A stretch of DNA of 64,000 nucleotides from Paramacrobiotus metropolitanus (taxonomy: Eukaryota; Tardigrada; Eutardigrada; Parachela; Macrobiotidae): assembly GCF_019649055.1 (NCBI RefSeq), contig NW_026570270.1, positions 558,001 to 622,000 on the forward strand, read 5' to 3'. The notes under the pieces are model-generated. The model had not been told where the DNA came from. It made no database searches and was given only the letters and a program-made list of their open reading frames with translations. Shown here piece after piece: positions 14,748 through 28,378 of the stretch (positions are counted from its first letter, which is position 1; the number at the start of each line of letters is the position of its first letter). The translations under genes and the position numbers were made by a program.

Positions 14748-17700
14748 ATGGACACTATGGACCTGGTACCCCCGGCCAAACGCAAACTCCCCATCAGTCT
14801 GCGCGCTCGCAAGATCCTAGCCCGGCAGGGACTGCTCGATCTGAGCCTGCAGACCCCCAGCAGCACCGGCTGGGAACCGGACATCCCCACCCCCGCGCCC
14901 CTGGAACCTCCCGACGACGTATCATCCTCCAGCGACAGTCCCCCCGTCGCCGTCCTCCCCACCCCCCTCGAGACCCTGAAAAACTACGTCCAGTCCGTGG
15001 AGATGAAGCGGTTTGCGCCGGTGGTGCAGCGATTAAAGGATCAAGCGTATGCGGAGAACCCCGTGGGGTTCGTGCAGGAGTTCTTCGCGTTGGGGGCACA
15101 GCAGGGGACGTTGGTGGTGTGGGTGGACGGGGGCGAGGTGCAGACGGGGCCGGTGTTGGCCAGTCAGGATGGGACGCCGCGGTGGGAGCAGACGGTGGAG
15201 TTGTGTGGGAGGGGGTTCACGGCGCAGGCGAATAATAAGCGGGCGGCGAAGAATGGCGCGGCGCTGGCGGCGGTCCAGTGGATTTATGACTGCCTGGATG
15301 ATGTCCTGTGCATAAGTAAGGCAGGCTTATTTTCCAGTGGAAATTCAGCGGAAAAAAGTGATTGCGATAACGAAATTATTAAACTTTACTAAACAGGTGA
15401 ATAGGTAAATAAAATTAATTTGCAAAGTAAATTAGGTATGTAGAAAATTATTAGAATTATTAGATAGCTGATATTGAAATAAATTAGGCTGATAAATTAT
15501 TACGAAAATTAGGTGTGTAAATACATCAGTAAATAAGCTATTTAGTGAATTAGGCAGATAAATTAATAAGTAAAATCGGTATGTACATAATTAAACCGAA
15601 TTGAATTAATAGACAGTTAGCCACGCAGCGATTGTAACCGAATGATGGTTTTTTTCGGATTAAACTGCATCTGACTGGTAGTCAACCTGACATACATAGT
15701 TCTATTTGACCGGATACTGATGGCTTCTTTTGTCAAAATTTCGTATTGATGATACCGATTTTTTTGACGATAATTTCGTCGCGATTCGATGGATATTGCC
15801 GGTAGAATGGCAAACGCCGCATTAAACCGAATACCGAAAGACCAATTTCTCGAAAGTGGAGCCGATCTCGAAACTCGAGAGCCGAAAGGCATTAACGCCG
15901 ACTCCGTAATATTACGGTTACCGATTTCTGCTATCGATAGCGAACATATACCGAAATGCGAAATAAGTCGCTAGGACCGTAAAGAGTTTCGCACGTGTGC
16001 GGAAGTTACGCGCCGGAATGAAAGACTTGCCTCTTGGCGGTAGCAGGCAACAGGATATCGAATACGTGTGTATAAATAAAATAGCAGCATATATAAATAA
16101 AAATATATAAATAAAAAATATAAATAAAAAATATGTAAATAAAAAATATATAAAAAAAGAAATATAAAATGTGTTTGTATAAATAAAATAATCGCGTACT
16201 TTTGTTGCCGTTATTCGGCATTAAAAGTATTAAGCATCTACCGTTGACCGTTAGAGTCTATATGACCGATTCGGAAACACGGAAAAAGACCGTACTACCG
16301 CTACATACATACCGGTAAATACTACATACATTCTGGTACATACATACCGGTAAAATATAAAACCGTTTTTCCTGGCGAAGCTATGACCGGATCGTGCAGC
16401 GATAAGCCGAACGCAATAAGCGTTATCGATAAGCATGATGAAAACCCGCAAATACCGTTTCGGGAAATTGCCCGACTCCGTAATATTACGGTTACCGATT
16501 TCCGCTAACGATAGCGAACCTGCCGAACCTATACCGAAATGCGAAATAATCGCTACGACCGTTAAAGAGTTTCGCACGTGTGCGGACGTTACCGACCGAA
16601 TGAGAATCTGCCTTTTGGGCAGCCACCGGCTCAATTCTGGTCCATTGCCAGCCGTCTTAAGCGAGCGAAACGCTTTTGAAGAATAATTCACTTCGGTTAC
16701 AGCGTCACTTGGAACCAGTCCACCGGAAGCGCGTGGATCCTGCGGCAGTGCTGCATGTGCAAAAGAATTTAAAATGGATGGATAGTGTGTACAACATATG
16801 CTGGAATTATGGAGTGAATTACTGGATAGAGGATAATATCGGGTATGCGTACAATCATTAATATCAACGGCATGGGTATCCTTGGATTGCGCGATATGCT
16901 GGAACTGGTGGCTGTGCTTGGGGATCACTGTGTGCGCTGATTGGCTGGCATCCGGCTGGCGGCTTCTAACACCTAACCTGTTGCAGTTGCTACCATGCTA
17001 ACGTAGAATACGGGCTCGTTTCATGGCACGGATAAGGAGTACATTAGTGCTTACACTTAAAAGAGTACATTAGTGTTATATTAAAAGTTTTAATTTTTTT
17101 GAAAACTGATTTTTTGGTTTCGATAATCCCGTTTTGCTGCATCATTTCAATAGTCAAAAAAATAGCCAACAAAATAACAAATTCAAGCGCGGGCACACTA
17201 CATTTCTTTTTATTGGATACTTGGTACGCAAATTCACACTGCTTGTTTTCGGTTTTAAAAATTCGTGTCTCAACTACGATAGCGGTTTGTCTTCCAACCG
17301 AGCTGAAAAAAGTAATGTAATTAATTAGGATTATTTTCGGAAACCCAGCAGTGCTGATTTGATCGTTCCGGGCGCGTGTCCTGATTGTTTGTCTTAATAA
17401 TTTAAATTCTTCTTATGGATAGAACTTCCCGGAAAATCGAAATTCCCCCCGCAGATCCCAGCCAGACCGATCGCCGTTGCGAAACCTGCGGTACCTCGCG
17501 TTCTTCCGGGGGATGCCGATAACACCTTCGCCAATCGCGTTGCCGAACTGGTGCATTCCAAATACGCGGAGGTCATGGAGCGGTATGGTGTGGCGGAGGC
17601 GTACCGCCGGTATGCCGTTCTAGCCGGGATTGTCATGGAAATGGATGGGAAGATGGAGTGTATCTGTGTGACAACGGGGACGAAATGTATCGATGCACAG

Positions 17701-20272
17701 CAACAGGTGGGCACATAATTTAAATTTTGTCAATTATTTATCAGCTTTTATTATTTCGCTTAGTACAGTTGGTATGCGTTCTGCGTGGTGCGTTTAATCT
17801 GGCACCACTGCTGTAAATTTAGTATTGCGCTGACAGCTGTAAAACAGCAAAATTGCGCAAAAAACATTCATTCAGCACTTTATCAATTTATCAGCAAAAC
17901 AGCAATTAGAATGATTATAACCGTAGCCGATTTACCTCGTCACAACGTTTTGGCTTGAGAAATTACTTAATTACTAATTCAGTTCGTAAGAAATAGTTAT
18001 CGTAACAAAATGTCAGGCACCAAGCTTCTGGAAGTTTCACAGCAAGCACACTGCGCAACGTTTTTGAATTGTACTATTTAAAGTGGTCAAAATGTTTTTC
18101 CTGTAATGCACAGAAGTGTTTTCCAACTATGTCTGTACGTAAGCTCAAATGACGGATATAATGGTTATTTATATTTTTGTAAATATGAAAATATGAATTT
18201 GAAGGAACGAAAAGGGACAGAATAATGTTTCCGAGTTTATCATTGCGAGAAATATTATTATTATTAGAAAAGAAATAAATGTTCGCATTCGATAGTTTCC
18301 ATTCTTCGTTGTAGAGTTTAACCGGGCAGACAGTGAAAGACATGCACGCCGAAATCCTGGCCATCCGCTGCCTGAAACGCTTCCTGTGCGCCCACATCGC
18401 CGCGCACGCCTCCAACCCCGCCACCTCCCTCTTCCACCCGGACACCACCCCCCTGACCCCGCGCGCCACCTTCACCCTGTACATCTCCTCCGCGCCCTGC
18501 GGGGACGCCCGCGTCTTCTCCCTGAGCGACCACGCCGACGGGACGGACGCCCACCCGCAGCGGCAGTGCCGTGGGCAGCTGCGCATCAAAATCGAAGCGG
18601 GCATGGGCGGCGTGACCGTGCCCCCGGGGCACAGCGGCCGGCAGTACTGGGACGCGGTGCTGGGCGGGGAGCGCATGCTGGTGATGAGCTGCAGTGATAA
18701 GCTGCTGCGCCGCAATGTCGTCGGCGTGCAGGGCGGGCTGGGCGCGCTGATGCTGCGGCCAGTGTACTGGAAGGCCGTGGTCATGGGGCATCTGTGGAAT
18801 GGGGATCATGTTGGGCGGGCCATGTTCGGACGGTTGAAACCGGCCGCGGAGACGCTGCGGGAATTACAGGTAAAGAGAATATGGACTGTTTGCGCTAGAA
18901 AATGTTAAAAACTTCAGAAATTTAGAATCGTAGAAATTTTTACTATTTTACTTCCGTTACTATTTTATTTTAGTACTGTTTTTTATGATTTTATTACAAT
19001 TACGTCTCACAATTTTTGTTGTCTTAATTACTAATTAGCCACATCCAGTAATGCCGATCGAAATTTTAGTCGGCCTGGGCGTTTAACTGAGAAACCACTA
19101 TGATCTTGCTTTCTCGTCGCTTTCATAGTTATATGCTTTTTTTACTTTTTTTACCGCTTTTTCTTTGCTTCTCTTATTGTTTTCTTTACGTGACAGCGCG
19201 GTATCCTGATTTTGTGGTCGGTAATAATGTTTAAGTGTTTGAATTTGTAATATTTCCGCTTGTGTTCAAGTGGAAAAAATATGTAGCTGCACGCCACTGT
19301 ACGGTATGAATTGATGTAGAATCGTAGTGCATTGGCTGATTGTTGAACTGTTACCGCCATCGATTTCGACGAGATATTTAAGATGACAGGCAATGTTCTA
19401 ATCGAATTTCATAATTGTTAACCGTCTACGCTTTTTATTGTTTGTCGTTTTCATTTCTGTTACTGAGTTAAGATGTAGTAATCTTTCCTTGACATTTGTA
19501 TACGAGTATACTTGAGTGGGCGAATTAAATAGTCTGTTCATGCACCACTTCTACTATTTTGTAAACAAAAATAATAATAAGTAACAAGTAATAATAAGTG
19601 CAACAGTAATTAATAAGTACAATACAAAAATAATAATAAGTAATAAGCAGACATATTTGTTTTATTTCCTGAAAAAATATTATAAAAGCCAAAAAATATT
19701 ACGATTCTTCTGCTTTTTATGGATTTTACTTGAAAGTATTAAGAATGTTTTGATAATATGCCTGGGAATGAGATCGAGCACTTACTCTAGGCATTTCGGG
19801 AATTGCCCGCTTCGAAGAATTGTATAATAAATGAACGCTGCTTGATTTACAGGAATGCGGCTTTGCCTTCCAAGCGCCGGCCTTGCTGCACAGCACGTAC
19901 GGCGAGAAACGCCAGATCACCGTCAAGCACAACATAGCCGTCGTCTGGCTGACCAACCCGGCCGGCGCCGACCACTTCGAACTCCTCAACTGCGTCAAAG
20001 GGAAGACCGTCGAGCAAAAACCCTCCGTGCTCTGCAAGAAATCATTGTTGGACGCTTATCTGGATGTGTGGGACCGGGCGGAGACCATTCTGCCGCATTT
20101 GGTGGAGCTGCGCGATAACTGCCCCTCGCAGCGTCCCACGTACGCCGTGATTAAAAATTTATCCGCGGAGTATGTCCGCGGGAAGGCGTTGTTTGAGGAG
20201 ATGGTGCGCGCCAGTGGGATTCGGTGTTGGGTGCATAAATGCGAGGAAGAGGAGGGATTTGATGCGCTTTGA
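14748..20272 (+). CDS. ADAR: ADAR-family double-stranded RNA adenosine deaminase
   Basis: Four exons: 14748-15315, 17462-17706, 18315-18869 and 19853-20272, in continuous phase, giving 595 residues. Exon 1 carries one dsRNA-binding domain (about residues 100-185, from NPVGFVQEFF to the basic KRAAKNGAALAAVQW helix). Exons 2-4 carry the deaminase domain that converts adenosine to inosine in duplex RNA. The zinc and catalytic residues are present: HAE at the start of exon 3, PCGD and SCSDK. GTKCI in exon 2 and QCRGQLRIKIE plus GDHVGRAMFGRL in exon 3 are further family signatures. Another acceptor at 17453 is possible, but only 17462 keeps frame with the exon 1 donor. Further 5' exons cannot be excluded. 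A single dsRBD is fewer than in most ADAR1/ADAR2 proteins. Confidence 0.9.
15898..16627. repeat. Direct repeats in ADAR intron 1
   Basis: Two ~150-bp direct copies at 15898-16048 and 16472-16627 share CCGACTCCGTAATATTACGG, then ATACCGAAATGCGAAATAA, and TTTCGCACGTGTGCGG. Between them lie an AT-rich AAATAAAAAATAT-type simple repeat (about 16070-16195) and three copies of ACATACCGGTAAA (16303-16356). The layout (direct repeats about 575 bp apart, no ORF) resembles a small terminal-repeat element or a local duplication. Confidence 0.55.
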
Positions 20273-20917
20273 TTTTTTTATGGTATTTTTCTTCTTTTGA
20301 TCTGTTTTATGATTTTATGTTGTTATTTTTCGGGGAACGATTGATGATTTTATTGTGCATGGGTGTTAGTATGCAAATGATGGTAATTTGTTACCAAGTT
20401 TGATGGTTATTTTCGCTGATTGTAGATTAATTTGGTTGGAGTGGGTGATTGTATAAATGTACTTAGGTTGTATAGAACATCAACGAAGTAAACGCATTTC
20501 TCGCGAGATGTCAAGTGGTACAATGTGCCGGTTTTTTGTAAACTTTCCACCACACTAGAAATTTCTTTTTATCAATAATTTATCTTTTTGGCTGGTATTG
20601 CATAGGAAAACGTGGTATCAGGTTTATTGACGCATGTTATTAATCCGCTGAAGATAGACTATTTTGATAAAGGAACTGGATAAAGCAATTTTGATGATTT
20701 CTATAAAGTATAATTTTATTACAAAAATGTCTAACAGTTTTATTGGCACGATCTCAGGTACTTCCCGCACCGAGCGCAGTGATACGAATTAATTATTGCT
20801 CAATTACAGTCCGTTTTCAGACTAACTGTAAGAAGTTTTTAAAAGTAATAAAGGACCAGTTAAGGGATATTAATTTTGTCCAACCGTAGATAATGTGTAT
20901 CATCAATAACATGGAAA
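20273..20917. other. Convergent intergenic region
   Basis: It lies between the stop of ADAR (plus) and the stop of GST zeta copy A (minus). AT-rich, with an AATAAA-like signal near 20846 on the plus strand. No coding exon. Confidence 0.4.
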
Positions 20918-22502
20918 TTAAGTAATTTGACCTTTAAGTCCCGGTGGACAGTCGCGATGACTGGCGGCATGCGCCAACCGAAACGTCGGCAACTTCAGTA
21001 ATTCGTCATAAATTCGGAAGATGCTGGGGAAGTTTACCGGGTCGGGATTGAAGCGCTTCGTGCGCCAAACCAGCCCGATCAGACACATATCCGCAAACGT
21101 TACAATGTCGCCAACACAGTATTTTCCGCTGGTTTTCGATATCAAGTGCTCCAGTGCGGTGAAACCTTTTTGGAAAAATTCCAGTGACCATGCTGTTTGT
21201 TCGCTCACTTCTTTTGACGCCTATATAAAACATAAAAACAGGAAGCAAAACACGGCATTGAGAAGCTCCTAGATGTGGTTTTTTACTATGATTTCCTTCA
21301 AAGTTTTACTGAAAAATTCATAAAACTATAAATTTATTTATAAAAATGTAAGTTTAAAAAACATAATTTTAAAAAACTATTTTTAAAAAAATGTAATTAA
21401 TAAAATCATAATTTATAAAAATGTTACACCGTTACACCGCACAAAAGCGGAGAGAAAATAAATCATAATAAGATACAGTACATGGAAAAATTCTCAACTC
21501 GTCCATCGATGCTGTAGAGTTTTGTTGGTACTTGTAAGTACTTGCTACATGTAGTTGGTACAGTACGTACAAGCCTACGAGGATTGCTGTGTGCAGACTT
21601 GCAGGTAAAATACTTAAATAATTAAAAATAAACCGTTGCAATCCTAGGGTAATGATTGTGTCTGTGGAATACATGCAGTACACACAATATATCAATATGT
21701 ACAAGCCCGAGCACATAATATTATAGATATCATTGACCATGGACATGCGTAAATACAGCAACAATTCTAAACTTATGGGTTACGCCAGCCTTCCTACCTC
21801 GGCGATCTACGGCACACTATTTATGCGGTACATGCATTTTGCATATTTATAGGTGATGCATGATAAAATTAATACAAATACCGTAATGCCCGTGTGGACG
21901 GGAGCTAGGCGAAAGTCAGTAAAGTAAGGGACGATCTAACTGCTGAATTACAGTTTCTCTTTGCACATAATTGTAGTGCATTGGCTGATATGGCTACTAA
22001 TATGGCTACTAATATGCAAGTATTAGTACTCGTATGACACTTATTTTACACTATCTGTTCCTTTACATGCTCAGTATGTATTAAATCAGGCTTGTACACG
22101 TAGAAGATATTCACTTGTATGTTTTCATAACGTCACATTTTTTACCCGTTGAGCGGTGGCCGGATTCTGCAGTGGTACCATGTAAGAATTAATAATCTCC
22201 ACAATTTGTCGCACACGTGCACGATCCAGGGAATTCGTTGGGAAGATGGGATGCTCCGGCCGGGTTTCTTCTAAATATTCGCAAATGGCAACCGATTGCG
22301 TTATGTAATGTCCGTCAATGAACAACACCGGCACCGTATTAATCGGGTTTAATTTCCCAAATTCCTCCGATTTCTGTTCGCCTTTCATCAGATTCACGGA
22401 TACAGTGTCAAAGGGAATGGATTTCCAGTAGAGCACATTACGGACGCGCCATGCCGAGTTACTGTCGAAGAAATCGTAGAGGACTACCTTATTAGCGTCC
22501 AT
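20918..22502 (-). CDS. GSTZ1-like: Zeta-class GST / maleylacetoacetate isomerase-like, copy A
   Basis: Two exons, 22502-22146 (ATG at 22502) and 21220-20918, in phase 0, give 219 residues, the normal size. The family isomerises maleylacetoacetate to fumarylacetoacetate in tyrosine breakdown, using glutathione. The N-terminal thioredoxin-like domain has YDFFDSNSAWRVRNVL, VNLMKGEQ, LNPINTVPVLFIDG and ITQSVAICEYLEETRPEHP. The helical domain has the CVGDIVTFADMCL motif. The zeta active-site motif is normally SSCxWRVR. Here it is SNSAWRVR, with Cys replaced by Ser, unlike the neighbouring copy. The gene lies downstream of copy B on the same strand, so the pair is a tandem duplication. Confidence 0.85.
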
Positions 22503-23198
22503 TATATTATATGTACTTCTAAATTTCTCAATTTCACAACGGGGGACCGTAGTGGCTGATATCCACAACGGCTGATATCTCTAATCAAATTTTATAAATG
22601 TACGAAAAGCTGGCATTTGGCAACAACAGACAGTATCAGCGTTAATTACGAGGTTTCTACAAATTACAGTGCAAGCGTATATTATATAGATATTCAGTAT
22701 ATAAATATATCAGTGCAAGTCTGCACTGCAAGAAGAGCGTCGTTGCTGGAAAATGCCCTTAGGTTAAACCGCTAAAGCAGGTACGAGTAGCGTTCTGTAC
22801 TGTACAAGTGCCGGTGCTTTAAAGAATTCGATCACTGATTTTCCTTATTGTGATGCACTGCACGAAAAGTTCATACTACAATTGATTGCATAACGTTCAT
22901 TTCCGTTCATATAATAATATGTACATCAAAGCGACGATATAATAATGTAATTATTATTTTTCTTTGCTCCGCCAAATTTGAGATTTTTATAAGTATCGCG
23001 ATAGACTTACATAAAGCGGAAGTACGACATGTACATTCAACGAACGCTAATCACTCTAACAATGTTTTATGCGCACAAAAACTGTACTGCAATTCGAGCA
23101 TACTGAATCCTCCGTTTAAGCGGTAACAGCATAATTCAAACACTGTCAACAACATACATATATAACAAGAAAATATATTTCAACGTCTGGGCGTTAAT
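22503..23198. other. Spacer between the two GST zeta genes
   Basis: AT-rich DNA of about 700 bp that must contain the copy B terminator and the copy A promoter. No coding exon seen. Confidence 0.4.
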
Positions 23199-24469
23199 CT
23201 AATCGGACTTAATCGCTAGACACGCATCCGCTTTGATGTCCGCGGGGCAGTGTGGATGGTTGGCCGCGTGCGCTAACCGGAAGGCGTTCAGTTCCAACAG
23301 CTCCTCGTATAACCGGCAGATCGTGGGGAACTGTGTGAAATCCGGCTTTAAGCGCTTGGCCCGCCACACCTGCGGCACGAGGCACATATCGGCAAAGGTC
23401 ACCGTGTCGCCCACCGTGTAGCGCCCGCTGGACTTGGCGACCAGGCGCTCCAGCGCTACGAAGCCCTTGTAGAAGAACTCCAGGGACCAGGCGCGCTGCT
23501 CGTTGGGATCACTGCAAGCCTGAAGTGGAAAAAACACTGAAAATTTAACAGAACGTGGAAAAATAAATTTAACAAATCGATCGGACAACCGTATTTATCG
23601 AGTAGTGCCGAGACAGTTCGAGACAAATAAAAATCAAATCAACTGTGAAATGCTACATTATTCACAATCCTTTCGAACAAATCGTACTGAACTGTACCCT
23701 TTAAAAATAACAGTACTGATAACCGAAAAAAATTACGAAAAAGACGAAGATTTGATGGAAAAAACATGAAAAATAAGCAACGATTTAAAAGAACGATACG
23801 GGGTGATTATTTATGTATTTTTAGTTTACATTGAACCTATCTGAATATTACGTTAAGGGAACAAAGCTGGTTTTATTCCTTACTCCATTTTTGAGTTGCT
23901 TGATTTATTTCAAAATTTTTGTTGAATGGTTCTTTATTTAATGCCCGCCAAAAACTCAAAGTTGCTAAAATTTGCTTATCAAAATTAATTATTATTGCTA
24001 AAATAATTTCTTGCTTTTGTTATGTAACGCATGGTGTGAATGCGAATTTCAATACATTAATAAGTGCTTTAATAATGCTAATTTAATTTGGCCTTACGCT
24101 ATCTTGCTCGACCTTTTTGGCCGTGGTGGGATTCTGCAGCGGTACCAAGTAGGAGTTGATAATCTCCACAATTTCCCGGACCCGCGCACGCTGTGTTAAA
24201 TTGTTCGGGTAAATGGGATTTTCCGGCCGGGTCTCCTCTAAATATTCACAGATGGCGATGGATTGCGTGATGTACTGTCCGTCGATATATAGTACCGGCA
24301 CGGCACCGTATGGATTAATCTTCAGAAATTCCGGCGTCTTCTGTTCACCCTTAACGAGATCAACGGTCACCGTTTCATACGGGATATTCTTCCACTGCAG
24401 CACCGTCCGTACGCGCCACGCACAATTACTGGCGAAATAATCATATAAAATCACTTTATCCGGCGACAT
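23199..24469 (-). CDS. GSTZ1-like: Zeta-class GST / maleylacetoacetate isomerase-like, copy B
   Basis: Two exons: 24469 to 24098 (ATG at 24469) and 23519-23199. The first exon could instead end at 24113; both donors keep the frame. The stronger GTAAGG donor gives 230 residues, while the weaker GTCGAG donor gives 225 and aligns better with copy A. The product has SNCAWRVRTVLQW, retaining the zeta-class Cys, then VNLVKGEQ-like VDLVKGEQ, INPYGAVPVLYIDGQYITQS and YTVGDTVTFADMCLVPQVWRAKR. It is expected to act in tyrosine catabolism like copy A. By active-site conservation this is the better candidate for the ancestral enzyme. Confidence 0.85.
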
Positions 24470-26147
24470 TTTTCTGACCAAAAATTGTTTAAAATACTAA
24501 CAAAATTCACGGTGAAAATGTGGGCGATCGAAAGACTGGGTGTCTACGTGAAGAGAGTTAATTTTGGGTACAGTGTAGCACATGCTTGGCCGTGGGCGAT
24601 TTTAGTTGTACTGTCTACGCGATACAGCGAAAAGATGAAAAATTCATCAAAGTTTGCTACTGGCAGCATGCCGGTGTGTACAAGTACTGGAGAAAACGCG
24701 GCGCTAGGTAATGAGTATACAGTCTAATGTAGCGGACGGGGATGGTATGCAGCGTTTTACCGGGGTCGCGCCCATACTATACACTGTCGCGACTGCAATT
24801 CCCACAGGGCAGTGCCCATGGGAAGTTAATAAGCAAGATATTCACTTAACCGCAGCCATTTTTCTCCTCATTCACTGATCGTGTCAAATCATCCCATGAT
24901 GAGCGGCGATCAATTTGGGTGGAAGAGCGACTCGTCATCGTCGTTTTTATTATGGGCCTCTTCATTTTCGGCTCGGAGGGAATGCTGCTGTTTATTATTA
25001 AGGGAAGGACAAACAAACTACTAAATAATAGTAATAATGCGTGTGTTATTTGGCAGATTAATTAATGATTATTAATTAGCAGTCTTGTATACGTGATGTA
25101 TTTGCGAGTTTTGCGTACTTTTACGGTTTTACCAAAGTTGCTGGTGTGTGCCTATTTAGTTAGAATCTGCTATGCACGTTTTCAGGTTAAGAATGATTTT
25201 GCAAACGAAACTGTGCAGAACAAACCCTCGAAGAAAAATGTTAACGCGGGTGAGCAAAGGCTGTAAAGTCAAACATAAATCACTGCGGTCTATGGTTTAT
25301 TTTTTCGTGTAAAGTGATGAGGCAGAATGATTACCCAGCCGTTGGCAATGCCAGTCCAAAAACTACAATAATCACGAAAAATACAAGTGACGGTTATATT
25401 CATGCACAAAATTGATCAAATTATATTGAAGTTTAGCGATTAGTTAAAGCTTTAATCCGGTGCCGTTCTCTATGGCAGATCGAGCCGCATCGATCATAGA
25501 TTATAATTTGATAGGTTCAGTTTTTACAGAGCTCAACTTATGAGAATTTAATGACTAATCACTCAATGTTTATTCCAAACGCTAAAACGCTGTTTTTCAC
25601 ACCAAAACCCTTTAAACCTTCAAGCGTTTAATTGCTAATAAAATCCCGCTTGAAACTAAGTGCGCCGTAAGCACTGCCGTCTACACCGCACAGCATGGTG
25701 GCATCGCTATGCGGCAAACATTTCCCGACAAACAATAAGGTACGCTCATATCCGGTCGGTGCGCGTCCGTACATACACATCATTCTATCTGGTGTATACA
25801 TGATACATCATCCGCTTAGTAAAGCCAGTCACTGCCGGCTTCCATAAACAACCTCCCACCCGTTTTTCCATTGACTGGGTACACAACGCTACCAACGGCT
25901 CGTTAAATCCGGTAAACGCTAACACGATACACTGCCGACCCGATCAATCTATGAAATAACACGCCGCTTCCGCTCAACGACAGACTGAGCCGTATCGATC
26001 CGGGGAGTGCGTTTTTTTATCATCGCCACTGTGTGTGTATCGCAACATCCATTTCCGTAATCCGAGCATTAGCGTGTGTCTTACGCTGGCATATTGTTTG
26101 TGGGTCTTTTGTGTAATTGGGATAAAAAGGTATTAAGCGCGATTACA
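24470..26147. other. Divergent intergenic region
   Basis: About 1.7 kb between GST zeta copy B (minus) and the second Ly6 gene (plus). It has moderately GC-rich patches (24720-24980, 25640-26060) but no exon or RNA gene that I can support. Confidence 0.4.
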
Positions 26148-27360
26148 ATGTATACTCATCCGGTGATTGTGTTGTACATCAGTGTATTCAGCGTCTTCCT
26201 GGAGCAAGGTGAGTGCATGTGATGTAATGTTGTTGTTGCTGTTCTCCTTGAAGACATGTAATGTTGTGATGGTAGTTTCCTGTCTGAAGTGTAAGGAATG
26301 CGACAGTCCGGATCAGCCGCAGTGCCCGGTGGTGAAGGATCGCGATTGTGGACCGGGATTTGATGCCTGTGTGACGTTCACCGGGAATTTTGTTGATCAG
26401 AGCGGAAAGAGCTTTGCGGGTGTGTATGATAATTTATGTTTATGTGCTTAGTAATTCGATCAGAATGTCGGTAATTACGGAATCTGTTTGCCCAGCACCT
26501 ACTTAAAAGGTGGTCTTGAATCGTTATTATACATTTTCCTTTTCCACTAGTGTGTTTTCAAAAAATTCAATAAAATTAAAAAAATAGAATTAAAAAATGA
26601 ACAAGTTCAAAATAAGAAAATTCAATTCGTCTACTTTAAAACAATTTCCGAAGCAATTCTTACACTATTCTTGCAACGTCTCGTTTAGAGCAATGCATGA
26701 GCTGTTTTTAAATTGTTTTCTGCACAGGTTCAAAAACCACGTAATTTGAAATGTTCAATGTTATAGTTCGCAACAGAAAATTTGCATCTGCACGCGCTGT
26801 TATTTACAGCGTTTTACACTGTGTGAAACGATATACTGTACTTAGTTATTATGCGACAATTTGGCGTTACAGTGCATACCACTTGTATACTGCTTACATT
26901 ACAACGGTGCATAAAATCTAAGAGTTCCTATAATTATCTGTATTTCTATTCGTATGACTGTGTAAACGTTGTGTGTATTTTATAGGTGTGATTCAAAGTT
27001 ATGTGTGTTATATACGTGTGATTTTTGTTTTCCTTTTATGTAATGATAAAAATGTCTCTATAATTCTCTGCATGCTGGTAAATGCTTACACTTTACAGAG
27101 TACATGCTTTTGTAGGAAATACCGTCAGATCCTGCGGCACACTTCAGAAGCTACAGCTGATCTCAAAAGATATCGGCAAGGACAGATGCACCAATGTGAA
27201 CAACGCTAAAGATCCAGAAACCGGTTCGACATTCTCAGGACGCTTCTGTTTATGCAGCTCGGAGTTGTGCAATGCAACCGGCTCATCCAGCATGGTCATG
27301 TATTCAATGTTCACTGTGTTGACATGCTTATTACTAGCGGGACTCATTTCTACACACTAG
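26148..27360 (+). CDS. Ly6/uPAR-type three-finger protein, likely GPI-anchored (copy B)
   Basis: Three exons: 26148-26208 (signal peptide), 26276-26419 and 27116-27360, in phases 1 and 1, giving 149 residues. The mature part starts SCLKCKEC, has CGPGFDACVTF, and ends FCLCSSELCNATG, the Ly6/uPAR signature, followed by a hydrophobic tail (MFTVLTCLLLAGLIS) typical of GPI attachment. Intron positions and phases match the Ly6 gene at 10776-12293, so the two are paralogues. The donor at 26420 (GTGTGT) is weak but required by phase. A dead copy of the last exon lies at 42038-42330. Confidence 0.75.
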
Positions 27361-28378
27361 AGATCAGAAACCCGAAATTCTGCTGACGCAGCAAAGTGTA
27401 TATCTGTTGGTCGCACAAGAGGTGCTTGCACACTTTCTAACGGCAAAGGATTTAGAAATATAAACAGGGTGGAATGTATCAAGTTTCGGGAAAATGCTTT
27501 AGATACTTATTAGCTGGCTTTGATTTATGCGCACAAAATTAAACCATGCCGGCGTAACGGTTGTAAGTAACAAAACCAATAAACATGTGTTGTAGTTCCC
27601 ACAAAAACAAAAACCGCCGAATAATGGTAGACAGACAGGTAAAACTTATTTACGAAATTTACTAGCTATACTCTGCACTTCAAGTACTAAAACTACGAGT
27701 AGTTAAGGAATGTTAAATACAGGTCGTACCTACAATAAAGTAATTGCCTTACTAAGTACGTTAATTATACGGTCATTCTCGAAAGACACGAGTGTAAAAT
27801 CTTTAAACCGCCAAAAAGGTTCATGAAATGGCCCTTTTATTTGTTTCAAATAAACAAAACAATTTCAAATAAATAAAATTTAAAGCGATGGCAAATTTAC
27901 GTCACACAACAATTCACAGACAAGGTTATACATTTTGACCAAAGCGTTGTGCTCATGTAGGTTTACCCGTTGCAGTTCCTCTACGAACAATTCACGGACA
28001 GGGATAAATCATAAGATTAGTTATAGTTGCATATCTTAATGACGATATCGACCGTGATGATAAGTGATAAAGCATGTAACTGTTTGTGGTTTTCACAGAT
28101 AAGCAATTAACAAAATCTACTACAATTTTGGGTGCAGTTAACTGGCTGAACAAGAACGTCGACAGCGCGCATCTTGCGTTACTTTTGTTCCCTGGGCGCG
28201 TTTCGTCTACGTTGGTTCTTTGACGTTTACAGCCTTTTACTTCCAGCAAAAGATCTTTGCTACTTGTTTGAGCAACGCCGTAATCAAACCAACATCAAGC
28301 CAACATCCAGATCGAGCAGCTAACCAGACCACTTTCCCACAGAACGGCGATTCGGTTGTGAAAAAGTTTAGCGGCGAC
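27361..28378. other. Intergenic, upstream of the clathrin-RING array
   Basis: AT-rich DNA with no supported exon. The block 28035-28100 (GATGATAAGTGATAA, then GTTTGTGGTTTTCACAGAT) resembles sequence upstream of copy 2 near 33770-33835, so part of the duplicated unit's 5' flank is here. Confidence 0.4.

Noticed and set aside
18318-18809. Minus-strand ORF across ADAR exon 3
   Set aside because: It is antisense to a clear deaminase exon with all catalytic motifs and is caused by high GC content.
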